Shown in pieces: positions 25,207 through 33,855 of a stretch of DNA of 64,000 nt. The number at the start of each line of letters is the position of its first letter. Position 1 is the stretch's first letter. The stretch is from Cytophaga sp. FL35. Lineage in GTDB: Bacteria > Bacteroidota > Bacteroidia > Flavobacteriales > Flavobacteriaceae. The stretch spans positions 237,420 to 301,419 of the forward strand of contig NZ_JACSOH010000003.1 in assembly GCF_014349235.1 (NCBI RefSeq), in the 5' to 3' direction. Below the pieces are notes generated by a model, which saw nothing but the letters and a program-made list of their open reading frames with translations, did no database searches and had not been told where the DNA came from. Position numbers and translations under genes: made by a program.

Positions 25207-25713
25207 TTACTTCTTGTATTTGTCGTTCAGAATCTTTACGATTTCATCGGTTAAATCATCTGCCTCGTTACCGTACAAAACGCTTCCACCATCTCCACCA
25301 CCTAAGATATACTGGTAGTTGTTGGCTTTTCCGTAGGCTTCAATCTCTTTTTTCACTTTGCTTACTACGCTATCCATTTGTGTTTGTCCGGCAGCCTGCA
25401 ACTGCTGGTCTTCCATTTGAAGCTGCTGCCCGATCTGCTGACCTTTTTGCTGCATTAAACCATACTCCTCTTGTGCTTTTTGTTGAGAAAGGTTTTGTGC
25501 CTTTTGCTGAAAAGCCTGAGCCTCCATCTGAAAAGCTTGTGAAATACTGTCCCTTTTTTTGGAAAGTGCTTCGGCCTTTGTTTTAAACTCTGCCTCTACA
25601 TCTATTTTCTCTTGATACTCGTCCATTAGTTTTATATTATCAACATAACCAATTTTTTGCTGTTGACAAGAAACTACTGCTAGAGCAAGTACTGCCCAAA
25701 CTAAATTTTTCAT
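25207..25713 (-). CDS. OmpH/Skp family periplasmic chaperone, lipoprotein form
   Basis: A 168-residue Skp/OmpH-type protein, a family that escorts unfolded outer-membrane proteins across the periplasm. Seen: a signal with the lipobox-like AVVSCQQQ (Cys16), then KIGYVDNIKLMDEYQ, the usual family start. A long Gln/Lys-rich coiled coil follows (about residues 40-125), and the C-terminal strand motif ILGGGDGGSVLYGNEADDLTDEIV closes it. Classical Skp is soluble, so the apparent lipidation is a small departure, though common in Bacteroidota. Its promoter is clear and it appears monocistronic, bounded by a bidirectional terminator. Confidence 0.87.
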   Translation of the reverse strand: MKNLVWAVLALAVVSCQQQKIGYVDNIKLMDEYQEKIDVEAEFKTKAEALSKKRDSISQAFQMEAQAFQQKAQNLSQQKAQEEYGLMQQKGQQIGQQLQMEDQQLQAAGQTQMDSVVSKVKKEIEAYGKANNYQYILGGGDGGSVLYGNEADDLTDEIVKILNDKYKK

Positions 25714-26019
25714 TTGATCTGAATGTCTTTTAAGAATAATCTTCTTTTAATTGTTGCGCAAAAATAGAAAAGGTTTTTTAATCGCAACTTGATAAAATAA
25801 AATAGTGGGTTATCCTATGTAAGGCTGAAAAAGTAAGAACCAAGAAATATAAGATTAATTTATAATGATATAAATTTACAATTGTCGAAGTCTATACAAA
25901 ACAAGGCGTTTTAAGGACTTGTAACAGGGTTTTTAGTATTCTCTTTACATGTTACTCTCGCACTCTAAAAACATCCTTAAATGGCGGGAAAGAGCTTAAT
26001 TAGGTAAGAACAATTCATT
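25714..26019. other. 306-base gap between the OmpH-like and methyltransferase genes
   Basis: It holds the OmpH-like promoter at its left side. The rest (25790-26019) is AT-rich, and I see no open frame of substance, strong hairpin or RNA gene in it. Confidence 0.5.
25759..25787 (-). promoter_or_regulatory. Promoter of the OmpH-like gene
   Basis: On the minus strand, TTG (25785-25787), an 18-base spacer and TATTTTTG (25759-25766). This matches both the -33 and -7 elements of the Bacteroidota consensus and is the best promoter in the window. Confidence 0.65.
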
Positions 26020-26850
26020 TTACAACTTGCGAAGTATATATATAGCCGAAGAAAACTCTCCAGTTAGCAAACCCATTATATTGGAACGCGTTCCGATATA
26101 AAATGCCCTCAAAAAATTTTGTTTGCCCGTTTTATACTTCTCAGATAAAAGAGAAACATAAAAAGCATCAAACCACATGGGTTTTCTTTTTATTAAACCG
26201 AATCCATGCTTTGCAAAAATCTCCTTAATAGCATTAGAAGAAAAATGCCATAGGTGTCTTGGCACATCATAGGCCGCCCAAAATTCTTGATAGTGGTCTG
26301 CGTCAAAAGATTTGAAATTGGGAACGGCTATAACCAACGTACCATTTTCTTCTAATAGTAAGTTGAGCTTTTCTATATCTGATTCCAAATTGGGTAAATG
26401 TTCCAGCACATGCCAAAGGGTAATAACTTGAAACTTTTGTCCTTTTACATCTTCCAAGGATGAAACCAATTCTACCTTTTTTTCCCTTGATTTTAACCTG
26501 GCGTCCAAACTTGGTTCCACCCCATTTACAAACCAACCGGTATTTTTAGCTTGAACCAAAAAATCACCGGTTCCAGCTCCTACGTCCAATAAAGACTTAT
26601 TCTTATTGTGTACGAATCTAGCAATCATCCGCACCTTCACCCATAGGCTAAACTTTTTGACTGCTTGATATAATTTTTCGGTAAAAGTACGGTCGGCATC
26701 GGAATGAGAAATGTAGGACGCACTTTGGTAATATGATTCTAATTCCTCTGGTCGTGGATGGGTCTTCAACATATCCAATTCTTCATCATGGACCAATTGA
26801 AATTTCTCTCCGCTAACTGAAAAATCTTCAGTCTCTAAATAAAGTTTCAT
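26020..26850 (-). CDS. Class I SAM-dependent methyltransferase
   Basis: A 276-residue cytoplasmic methyltransferase. The SAM-binding motif I is LLDVGAGTGDFLVQA near residue 90, with the post-motif LWHVLEHLPN near residue 150 and NGTLVIAVPNF near 173. The N-terminal 50 residues and the C-terminal 70 are substrate-side additions without recognised features. The substrate is unknown; the YDVPRHLWHFS stretch is typical of methyltransferases found among glycan- or quinone-type relatives, but no firm choice is possible. Its start overlaps the end of the upstream lipoprotein gene by 23 bases, so the two are coupled. Confidence 0.82.
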   Translation of the reverse strand: MKLYLETEDFSVSGEKFQLVHDEELDMLKTHPRPEELESYYQSASYISHSDADRTFTEKLYQAVKKFSLWVKVRMIARFVHNKNKSLLDVGAGTGDFLVQAKNTGWFVNGVEPSLDARLKSREKKVELVSSLEDVKGQKFQVITLWHVLEHLPNLESDIEKLNLLLEENGTLVIAVPNFKSFDADHYQEFWAAYDVPRHLWHFSSNAIKEIFAKHGFGLIKRKPMWFDAFYVSLLSEKYKTGKQNFLRAFYIGTRSNIMGLLTGEFSSAIYILRKL

Positions 26851-27379
26851 TATAGTTGTGGGTGGTCAGGTATTCATCTTTTAAAGCTCGAAGATATGCT
26901 AAAACAGATTCTTTTGAAAATGAATCTTTCATTAAACAATCAGTTTGCATATCACTATAGACCTCTTTAGCTATGTACCATCTGTCCTTCCTAATAATTT
27001 CTTCAGCAGGGACAAATTCTTCGTTATCTTCTAAAGCCAATGCCCTACTAACGGCTACATTAAAAATTGTCGGGGCCAAGTTCAACGTTTTATTTGGTAT
27101 TGACACCTCATAAAACGCAAAATAATACTGATCCTGACCTATTATGAAAGGAACATCGTCTTGCACATTGAACCCTTTTAATTGAAATTTTGTGTTGACG
27201 TAGTCATAAAACTCATTCGCTTTTTTAGGGTCTTCAAAAACAAAAAAGTTTCTTTTTGATAGACCTTTCTTAAATCGCTTCCCCTTAGTAACCTTATAAT
27301 CTTTAATTGAAGGAGCTACACGAACAGGAATACAAGATGAAATGACAAAAACGAATAAAATAGCAAATAAAGATTTCAT
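26828..27379 (-). CDS. Hypothetical lipoprotein
   Basis: A 183-residue protein that I do not recognise. It starts MKSLFAILFVFVISSCIPV, a lipoprotein signal with Cys16 as the likely lipidated residue. The rest is mixed alpha/beta, lysine-rich near residues 30-45, without known motifs. The open frame reaches back to 27445, but the extra 22 residues would precede a clean signal peptide, so the start is put at 27379. It overlaps the methyltransferase gene by 23 bases. It lies about 100 bases after one of the parS-like sites. Confidence 0.7.
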   Translation of the reverse strand: MKSLFAILFVFVISSCIPVRVAPSIKDYKVTKGKRFKKGLSKRNFFVFEDPKKANEFYDYVNTKFQLKGFNVQDDVPFIIGQDQYYFAFYEVSIPNKTLNLAPTIFNVAVSRALALEDNEEFVPAEEIIRKDRWYIAKEVYSDMQTDCLMKDSFSKESVLAYLRALKDEYLTTHNYNETLFRD

Positions 27380-27480
27380 CACGGATATGTAATAGTTTCT
27401 CTTTATTGAAGCAAAAAACAGACCAAAATAATGTCCAAGGACCAAAAAATAGAGTAGGAATATTTTAAAATAAAACTATT

Positions 27481-27496
27481 TGTTCCACGTGGAACA
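27481..27496. promoter_or_regulatory. parS-like centromere site
   Basis: TGTTCCACGTGGAACA, a perfect 16-bp palindrome. It matches the widely conserved ParB-binding parS pattern (TGTTnCACGTGnAACA). It lies directly after the stop codon of the 157-residue membrane-protein gene. An identical copy occurs at 29860-29875. Confidence 0.8.
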
Positions 27497-27970
27497 CTAT
27501 ACCGATTTATCTATAAATTCTACTTCGAGTAAATGAGAAACTGCAGCTCCTTTTGACCTTGCAAAGGACAAATTATGTGTTCTTAATAAGGTAAAATGTC
27601 TATTTCCACTAAACGCCCTAACAACATAGCCGTCATTTTTGGTCTTGTTACCTACTGCGGCAACGGGTCCCCAATCTGAATTCTTCCATGAACGAACAGG
27701 AAAAACTGAGATATAATCGGGAGCATTCAAATCTAGATTTGCCCCCCAAACAGGAGTGCCAAATATCCTTAATAAACGCCTAGATTCCGTCTTTTTAATT
27801 AAAAAAGCATTGGAATAACCCACCAGAAAAAGTCCTAATGCAGACATAAAAACAAGTTGAGCCCATGGCGCATTATGATTAAAAAGATAGTAAACGGTCA
27901 AAAACAAAAGGAAAAAACCTATTAAAATAGCCACTAACGGTTTTTTCTGAACCAATAAAACCCCTTCCAT
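27497..27970 (-). CDS. Hypothetical membrane protein with two helices
   Basis: A 157-residue protein with two adjacent transmembrane helices (about residues 11-29 and 35-54) followed by a soluble domain of about 100 residues with many aromatic and basic residues. Small proteins of this layout resemble PH-like membrane proteins, but no motif secures that. Its ATG shares one base with the mnmG stop codon (TAATG), so it is translationally coupled to mnmG. A parS-like site follows the stop codon immediately. Confidence 0.7.
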   Translation of the reverse strand: MEGVLLVQKKPLVAILIGFFLLFLTVYYLFNHNAPWAQLVFMSALGLFLVGYSNAFLIKKTESRRLLRIFGTPVWGANLDLNAPDYISVFPVRSWKNSDWGPVAAVGNKTKNDGYVVRAFSGNRHFTLLRTHNLSFARSKGAAVSHLLEVEFIDKSV

Positions 27971-29838
27971 TACCTACCTAAATGAACAAGTAAAACACTA
28001 ATGTCCGAAGGGTTTACCCCACTAACCCTAGAAGCCTGGGCAATGGTTACCGGTTGAATCGCATTAAGCTTCTCTCTAGCCTCAAATGAAAGTGATTTAA
28101 GTTGAGAATAATCAAATTGTGAAGGAATTCTAACGTTCTCAAGTCTTTGCAATTTATCCGCATTGGCTTTTTCTTTCTCTATATAACCCGAATACTTAAC
28201 TTGAATTTCGGTTTGTTCCAACACCTCGGTATCCAATTCATTTGAATGAACAAATGAAGCCACCTTATCAAGTTGTAGCATATGGTCCATAGTCACCTGT
28301 GGCCTTGAAAAAACCTTGAACATCTTATCTGGTTGTTTGACAAAGGACGATTCCACCTTTTCCAAAATTGGGTTTATTTCCTCTGGAACGAAACTGGTTT
28401 CTTTAAAAAACTCTAGGAATTTGGCGGATTTGGATTGCTTATCTTCCATCCTTTTCAACCTTTCCTTAGTAGCTAGACCCAAATCAAAACTTCTTGGCGT
28501 TAATCGCAAATCGGCATTATCCTGCCTTAAAAGTGTTCTATATTCTGCGCGAGAAGTGAACATTCGATAAGGTTCTTCAGTACCTTTTGTGATTAAATCG
28601 TCTATCAAAACACCAATATATGCCTCGTCCCTTTGCAAAACGAAAGGCTCTTTTTCATTAATCTTTAAGTGAGCATTGATGCCTGCCATCAAACCTTGTG
28701 AAGCTGCTTCCTCATATCCCGTAGTACCATTGATCTGACCAGCAAAATAGAGATTCTCCACCAACTTAGTTTCCAAGGTATGCTTAAGCTGTGTTGGAGG
28801 AAAATAATCATATTCGATAGCATATCCAGGTCTAAAAAACTTAACGTTTTCAAAACCCTTTACGGATTTTAAGGCATTGAATTGAATGTCTTCCGGTAGT
28901 GAAGTTGAGAATCCATTCACATAGACCTCTACCGTATCCCAACCCTCGGGTTCTACAAAAATTTGATGGCTATCTTTATCTGCAAACCTATTAATTTTGT
29001 CTTCAATACTGGGACAATATCTAGGGCCTAAACTTTTTATTCGACCATTGAACATTGGAGAACGATCAAACCCTTCACGAAGCAAATCATGAACCTCCAG
29101 GCTAGTATGAGTCATGTAACAATCCCTTTGGTTTTTTAGAACGGGTGTGTTTAAATAAGAAAATTTCTCCGGCCTTTTATCGCCAGGTTGAGGAATCATA
29201 ACGGAATAATCAAGACTTCTGCCATCCACTCTAGGTGGTGTGCCGGTCTTCATCCTACCAGACTCAAAACCCAAGGCCTTCAACTCTTCCGTAATACCAG
29301 TCGCAGCTCTCTCTCCTGCTCTACCGCCTCCGAATTGTTTCTCTCCAATATGAATAAGCCCGTTTAAAAAAGTCCCATTAGTAAGCACCACAGATTTAGA
29401 CCTGATTTCAATGCCCAAAGATGTTCTAACTCCAACAATTTTGTCCCCATCAATAACAAGTCCACCAACCATTTCCTGATAGAAGTCCAAATTGGGAATT
29501 CCCTCCAGAGCTAAACGCCATTCTTCTGCAAAACGCATACGGTCATTCTGCGCACGTGGACTCCACATAGCAGGCCCTTTAGATTTATTCAACATTTTAA
29601 ACTGTATAGCGGACTTGTCGCTAATAATACCGCTATAACCACCCAGGGCATCAATTTCACGAACAATTTGCCCCTTGGCAATACCGCCCATAGCCGGATT
29701 ACAGGACATTTGCCCGATAGTTTGAAGATTCATGGTAACCAACAAGGTTTTTGAACCCAAATTAGCGGCAGCGGCAGCGGCTTCAGCTCCGGCATGGCCA
29801 CCTCCAACAACTATAACATCATATACGTCTTGAAACAT
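27970..29838 (-). CDS. mnmG: tRNA uridine-5-carboxymethylaminomethyl modification enzyme MnmG (GidA)
   Basis: A 622-residue FAD enzyme that, with MnmE, adds the carboxymethylaminomethyl group to the wobble uridine of several tRNAs. Seen: the FAD-binding [22 protein letters not shown] at residue 8, [22 protein letters not shown] near 46, [15 protein letters not shown] near 153 and the C-terminal helical region used to bind MnmE and tRNA. Length matches the family. An in-frame GTG lies three codons upstream (29847), but the ATG at 29838 is preferred. It is the third gene of a DUF4175-ybeY-mnmG run and lies between two identical parS-like sites. Confidence 0.96.
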   Translation of the reverse strand: MFQDVYDVIVVGGGHAGAEAAAAAANLGSKTLLVTMNLQTIGQMSCNPAMGGIAKGQIVREIDALGGYSGIISDKSAIQFKMLNKSKGPAMWSPRAQNDRMRFAEEWRLALEGIPNLDFYQEMVGGLVIDGDKIVGVRTSLGIEIRSKSVVLTNGTFLNGLIHIGEKQFGGGRAGERAATGITEELKALGFESGRMKTGTPPRVDGRSLDYSVMIPQPGDKRPEKFSYLNTPVLKNQRDCYMTHTSLEVHDLLREGFDRSPMFNGRIKSLGPRYCPSIEDKINRFADKDSHQIFVEPEGWDTVEVYVNGFSTSLPEDIQFNALKSVKGFENVKFFRPGYAIEYDYFPPTQLKHTLETKLVENLYFAGQINGTTGYEEAASQGLMAGINAHLKINEKEPFVLQRDEAYIGVLIDDLITKGTEEPYRMFTSRAEYRTLLRQDNADLRLTPRSFDLGLATKERLKRMEDKQSKSAKFLEFFKETSFVPEEINPILEKVESSFVKQPDKMFKVFSRPQVTMDHMLQLDKVASFVHSNELDTEVLEQTEIQVKYSGYIEKEKANADKLQRLENVRIPSQFDYSQLKSLSFEAREKLNAIQPVTIAQASRVSGVNPSDISVLLVHLGR

Positions 29839-29849
29839 ATCAACCACAT

Positions 29850-30272
29850 TTATTTAGAATGTTCCACGTGGAACATTCCAATTTTCTCATTCTCTTTTTG
29901 TCGCATGAGTAATGCGTCCTTTTCCGATTTATCCTTATACCCCAACAAATGTAAAACTCCGTGGGCCATCACTCTTTTTAACTCCATGTGAAATTCTACA
30001 TCAAAATCATGGGCATTATCTTCTACCCTATCAAGGGATATAAAAACATCCCCACTAATACTGTTTCCTTCGCAATAATCGAACGTAATAATATCAGTAT
30101 AGGTATCGTGCTGTAAATATTTCATATTGATATCCCATAGATAATCGTCGTCACAAAAAATAAACGTAATGGGTCCGACGACCTTATTCTCCGAAGAGAT
30201 TATCCTACTTACCCAATCGGAATACTTGGTTGTATCCAATTCCAAAATTGATTCAAAATGAAATTCAATCAT
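29850..30272 (-). CDS. ybeY: Endoribonuclease YbeY, 16S rRNA maturation
   Basis: A 140-residue metal-dependent RNase involved in 16S rRNA 3' end maturation and ribosome quality control. Seen: the middle region [24 protein letters not shown] and the metal-binding stretch [18 protein letters not shown]. The first two zinc histidines are present; the third, usually in GYDH, is replaced by Asp. It overlaps the DUF4175 gene by 8 bases and ends 11 bases before mnmG. Its last residues, FHVEH, are the translation of a parS-like palindrome. Confidence 0.93.
   Translation of the reverse strand: MIEFHFESILELDTTKYSDWVSRIISSENKVVGPITFIFCDDDYLWDINMKYLQHDTYTDIITFDYCEGNSISGDVFISLDRVEDNAHDFDVEFHMELKRVMAHGVLHLLGYKDKSEKDALLMRQKENEKIGMFHVEHSK
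29860..29875. promoter_or_regulatory. parS-like centromere site inside the end of ybeY
   Basis: TGTTCCACGTGGAACA, identical to the site at 27481-27496. It falls in the coding sequence of the last residues of YbeY (MFHVEHSK), so it is both coding and a probable ParB site. Confidence 0.8.
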
Positions 30273-33200
30273 CGCCTTTAAAATACTCCTTTACCTTATT
30301 TTGGTAATTTTGGCGCAAAGGTAATGCTTGTCTGTTTAAAATCTCTATATCATTGTTATAGTTATCTAAAAACGAAGGTTTGGAAATAATAGGATTAACA
30401 AACGATTCTCTTCCAGTATTACTTTCTCTTTCTGATTTGTTACCCTGTTTTAAATCAGCATTCTCCAGTTTTAATAATTGATGTTGAATCTGATTGATAC
30501 GATCAAGATTTCTTGTTGTAATACCGTTTTCCAACAAATCATTTTCAAATGTTTCCATTTGGCGTGCCAGTTTTTCACCTAGCTTTCTATCCTCGTCATT
30601 TATCATATTACGTAACTGTTCCTCCAGCTTTTGCCTAATCATTTGTTGTTCTTTATAAATCTGGTAGATTTCATTCAACTCAGATTCGCTTATTCCTTGT
30701 TGACCCCTCCCCTCACCGTTACCATCTGAGGTAGATTCATTTTTCCCGCTATTTCCTTTTCCATCACCTTCTCCTGCACCACCTTCCCCCTTTTGCCCAC
30801 TTAAACCATTTTTAGAATCTTGTCCATCGGCACCCTTGCCCTTTTCTCCATTTTCACCACTAGAACCAGAAGACTTACCCTCCCCCTTGTTGTTTTGACC
30901 GGACATCCTCTCTTGTAAATCCTTTTGGCTTTTAATAATATCCGGCAATTGAAAACCTTGGCCTTCACCCTGTCCTTTTCCTTGACCGGACATCATACTT
31001 TGATTCATATTATCGAGAATTCTTGCTAGAAAATCGGCCAAACTATTACTAGCGTTTAAAACGTATTTCTGATAAGAAGCACCTTGATAAATTTGATTTT
31101 CAGCAATACTTTCAAGGGATTTATCAATGTTATAGTACACCTCGGTTATCTGTTCATTTACAAATTCCGAAATTTCAGCCCTACGCAGAGATAAAGAAAA
31201 AATACTATCGTCTACATGTTCAAATAACTCTCTTAAGCCTTGCTGGTCCTTAATGCTATTGGAAAATTGAGGACTATCACTATCTACACCCTCAAGTCTA
31301 TCATATAGACTTTCTTGTTTAAAGGAAAAGGTAATTAGGTTATCAAGAATTTGCCGTAACATTTCAGCATCTTCGGCATCTGTTGATTCGCCACTTGTAG
31401 AAGATGACTGACTCAAACTTTTAGCCATTTCCTCCATTTTATCAGCAGCTGATTTTTGCCTCTTGCTGGCCTTCTTTAGTTTATCCTCTTGATCGGTACC
31501 CTCATTACCTTGTTCTATTACTTCGTGCTTTTGAAGTTCTTCCAATGCGCTCTTCTGATCCTCTTTTACACCTTCTATATCCTTATCGCTAACCTTAATG
31601 TTAAGAGGCTTATTCAATCTATTATTATCCTCTTCTAACTCATTTAATTCCTTTTCAACATCCTCAAAATCCTCATTAAGGCCTTTTTGCTCCTTAAAAT
31701 TCAAATCATCCTCTAACCCCGTATTAGACAAATTCACTTGACGCTCAGAAAGCTTATGGAGTTCATCACTTAGCTGTTGTGCTTTCTCTTCGGCATAGTA
31801 TCTTTTCATCAACTCAACCAACTGCTCAAGGTTACGATCACTACTTTGCTGTTTCTTGGCGATATCTTCTAACCTTTTGGTTAATTCCTCTTTTTGTATT
31901 TTGTTGGCAATCTTATCCAATTCTTCTAACAATTGCTGATTCTTCTTAGCTTCTAATTCCTGCCTCTCCAATCGTTCTTTCAGCATTTGTTTCATTAGAT
32001 CATTCCTATCACTTTTTTCTAGGTTATCCTTTAACTGTTCACTAAATTTTTCCATCTGTGCCTCTTGCTGCTGCTGTCGCCTTAGGAAATCTTTAACCTC
32101 TGATTGGTCATTAAAATTCAACTTCGTTTTCTCCTTTTGTCCCTCGCTTAATTCTTTTAAATTTTCGAATTCTTCTCTAGATTGTTTAAGTGATCCATCC
32201 AAACTCTTAATAAGATTTTCCTGGACTTCTAACTCTCTTTTATTCAAATCTGATTCGTCTAGTAAACCCATACTGAAAACCTGACTTTTCACAATTTTCC
32301 CACCCCTTAAACCGTCATTATCCTTTACGGTAAAATAAAGGTCATATACTTTGCCATTATCCAAATCCAATCCCGAAGGAAACGTATAATAAAACTCCTC
32401 GTAATTGGAATTGGGCGTACTAATATTCAGGGTTCTAACAAGATCAGGATTTTCAGTTGGGTAATACACCAATTTAACCTCTCTAACCTTGTAATCATCA
32501 CCAACCTCACCGGCATAATATGCAATGTTAGGATTAAGCGAATCCAACATTTGATTAACCCTTATCGTAGGAGAAGCATCTTTGATAACATTCAGATTGT
32601 AAGACAATTTTTCAAAATCCTGCACACCAACATTAGAAGAGCTTATCTCATAATACAAATTAGCATACACCTTCTGTTGTAATTGAAACTGATTACTGAC
32701 ATGGAGAAAATTAAAGACGGTATCCTTGGTTATCAACTCAACCTGATCGGTATTGACCGTCTCAACATTCCAAACTACCGTTGTTCCCTCTGGAATAGTA
32801 GCATTACCGGTAGCACTTATTTTTTCGTTTTTCTTATTTAAATAATCGGGATAATTAAGGTCGAGATAAAAATCACTTATTATTGGAGTCTTCACCACCG
32901 AAAGTTGGTATTCTTTGGAGATCACGGAAGCAGTAACAAATTCAAAAACACTTGAAGTTAACGGGGGTTGAAAAGTATATTCATACCTACCGTTATTTTT
33001 TTTCATTAAATAGTCTTCCCCATTTACCTTGATCCAAATCTGTTCTGGTTGCATTTCGCCAATAGTGCTAACAACCACCGTAAAAGACTCATTATCCAAT
33101 GTTTCCAGACTGTCATTCATCAAAAGAAATCTATATGGTGCTGGTGGTTCATAAGCTAGCCTGTAATTTACCACCCTATCTACAGACCCAAAAAAACTAG

Positions 33201-33717
33201 AAAAATTACCTGATACATACACTACTACTAGCACAAGAACAGGTACTATTAGATACTTTAAATAAGAAACACTTTCCTTAAAATTAATAGCATTGGAGAA
33301 TGGAACCGGACTCAATCTATGGGCTCGCTGTTCAATACTTGCAACTACAAGTTCTGTTTGACTACCGTTACCTGCTAAATCTAACAGATTGGAAAGCTTG
33401 TCCCCTACTTCCGGAAAATGTTTTCCTATCAAAACCGAAGCATCTTTATTAGAGATACCCTTTTTCAACTTAAAAAGATAAAATAGCGGCACCAGCACAA
33501 AACGATACAACAATACAGCTTGAGCCAACCCGAACAATACTAGAAGTATGAGACGCCCAGTAGAACCAAGCCAAAGAAAATACTCCACAGAAGTTACCAA
33601 TAAGAAAATAGCTAAGCCGAAAGCGCCAAATAGAATCACACCAGTAAGAAGCATCTTTGTGTAGTACTTTTTACTGAACTCGTTAAGCTTTTCTACTATT
33701 CTATTATAACCATCCAT
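30265..33717 (-). CDS. DUF4175 family large membrane protein
   Basis: An 1150-residue protein of the DUF4175 family. Seen: two hydrophobic segments near residues 20-42 and 50-75, a third near 150-168, then a beta-rich periplasmic region to about residue 480. A very long charged coiled coil follows (about 490-880, rich in Glu, Lys and Gln), then a low-complexity Gly/Lys/Ser/Glu segment (about 905-1000), then a final helical part. Function is unknown. It heads the DUF4175-ybeY-mnmG operon and is transcribed divergently from gltX. The glycine-rich part is compositionally odd but in frame and uninterrupted. Confidence 0.85.
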   Translation of the reverse strand: MDGYNRIVEKLNEFSKKYYTKMLLTGVILFGAFGLAIFLLVTSVEYFLWLGSTGRLILLVLFGLAQAVLLYRFVLVPLFYLFKLKKGISNKDASVLIGKHFPEVGDKLSNLLDLAGNGSQTELVVASIEQRAHRLSPVPFSNAINFKESVSYLKYLIVPVLVLVVVYVSGNFSSFFGSVDRVVNYRLAYEPPAPYRFLLMNDSLETLDNESFTVVVSTIGEMQPEQIWIKVNGEDYLMKKNNGRYEYTFQPPLTSSVFEFVTASVISKEYQLSVVKTPIISDFYLDLNYPDYLNKKNEKISATGNATIPEGTTVVWNVETVNTDQVELITKDTVFNFLHVSNQFQLQQKVYANLYYEISSSNVGVQDFEKLSYNLNVIKDASPTIRVNQMLDSLNPNIAYYAGEVGDDYKVREVKLVYYPTENPDLVRTLNISTPNSNYEEFYYTFPSGLDLDNGKVYDLYFTVKDNDGLRGGKIVKSQVFSMGLLDESDLNKRELEVQENLIKSLDGSLKQSREEFENLKELSEGQKEKTKLNFNDQSEVKDFLRRQQQQEAQMEKFSEQLKDNLEKSDRNDLMKQMLKERLERQELEAKKNQQLLEELDKIANKIQKEELTKRLEDIAKKQQSSDRNLEQLVELMKRYYAEEKAQQLSDELHKLSERQVNLSNTGLEDDLNFKEQKGLNEDFEDVEKELNELEEDNNRLNKPLNIKVSDKDIEGVKEDQKSALEELQKHEVIEQGNEGTDQEDKLKKASKRQKSAADKMEEMAKSLSQSSSTSGESTDAEDAEMLRQILDNLITFSFKQESLYDRLEGVDSDSPQFSNSIKDQQGLRELFEHVDDSIFSLSLRRAEISEFVNEQITEVYYNIDKSLESIAENQIYQGASYQKYVLNASNSLADFLARILDNMNQSMMSGQGKGQGEGQGFQLPDIIKSQKDLQERMSGQNNKGEGKSSGSSGENGEKGKGADGQDSKNGLSGQKGEGGAGEGDGKGNSGKNESTSDGNGEGRGQQGISESELNEIYQIYKEQQMIRQKLEEQLRNMINDEDRKLGEKLARQMETFENDLLENGITTRNLDRINQIQHQLLKLENADLKQGNKSERESNTGRESFVNPIISKPSFLDNYNNDIEILNRQALPLRQNYQNKVKEYFKGDD

Positions 33718-33724
33718 ATACTAA

Positions 33725-33732
33725 CAAAGATA
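33725..33732 (-). promoter_or_regulatory. -7 promoter box of the DUF4175-ybeY-mnmG operon
   Basis: TATCTTTG on the minus strand, a full TAnnTTTG match, 7 bases from the ATG at 33717. The implied leader is only a base or two. Confidence 0.55.
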
Positions 33733-33830
33733 GGCAAAAACCTAGCCACCCTTTTGAAGATCAACACCTTGAAATGTCAAGCCAAAATTTTTAATCAATG
33801 TAACCCTTCCTAAGTGTATAAATCAATGTT

Positions 33831-33838
33831 TATCTTTG
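33831..33838 (+). promoter_or_regulatory. -7 promoter box of gltX
   Basis: TATCTTTG, a full TAnnTTTG match, 17 bases before the ATG at 33856. It lies downstream of the longer in-frame start at 33814 and so argues against that start. Confidence 0.6.
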
Positions 33839-33855
33839 CCGCTCAAAACAGAGTT

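Noticed and set aside
29838..29847. GTG start for mnmG at 29847
   Set aside because: The ATG at 29838 gives the family's usual N-terminus directly before the FAD-binding motif.
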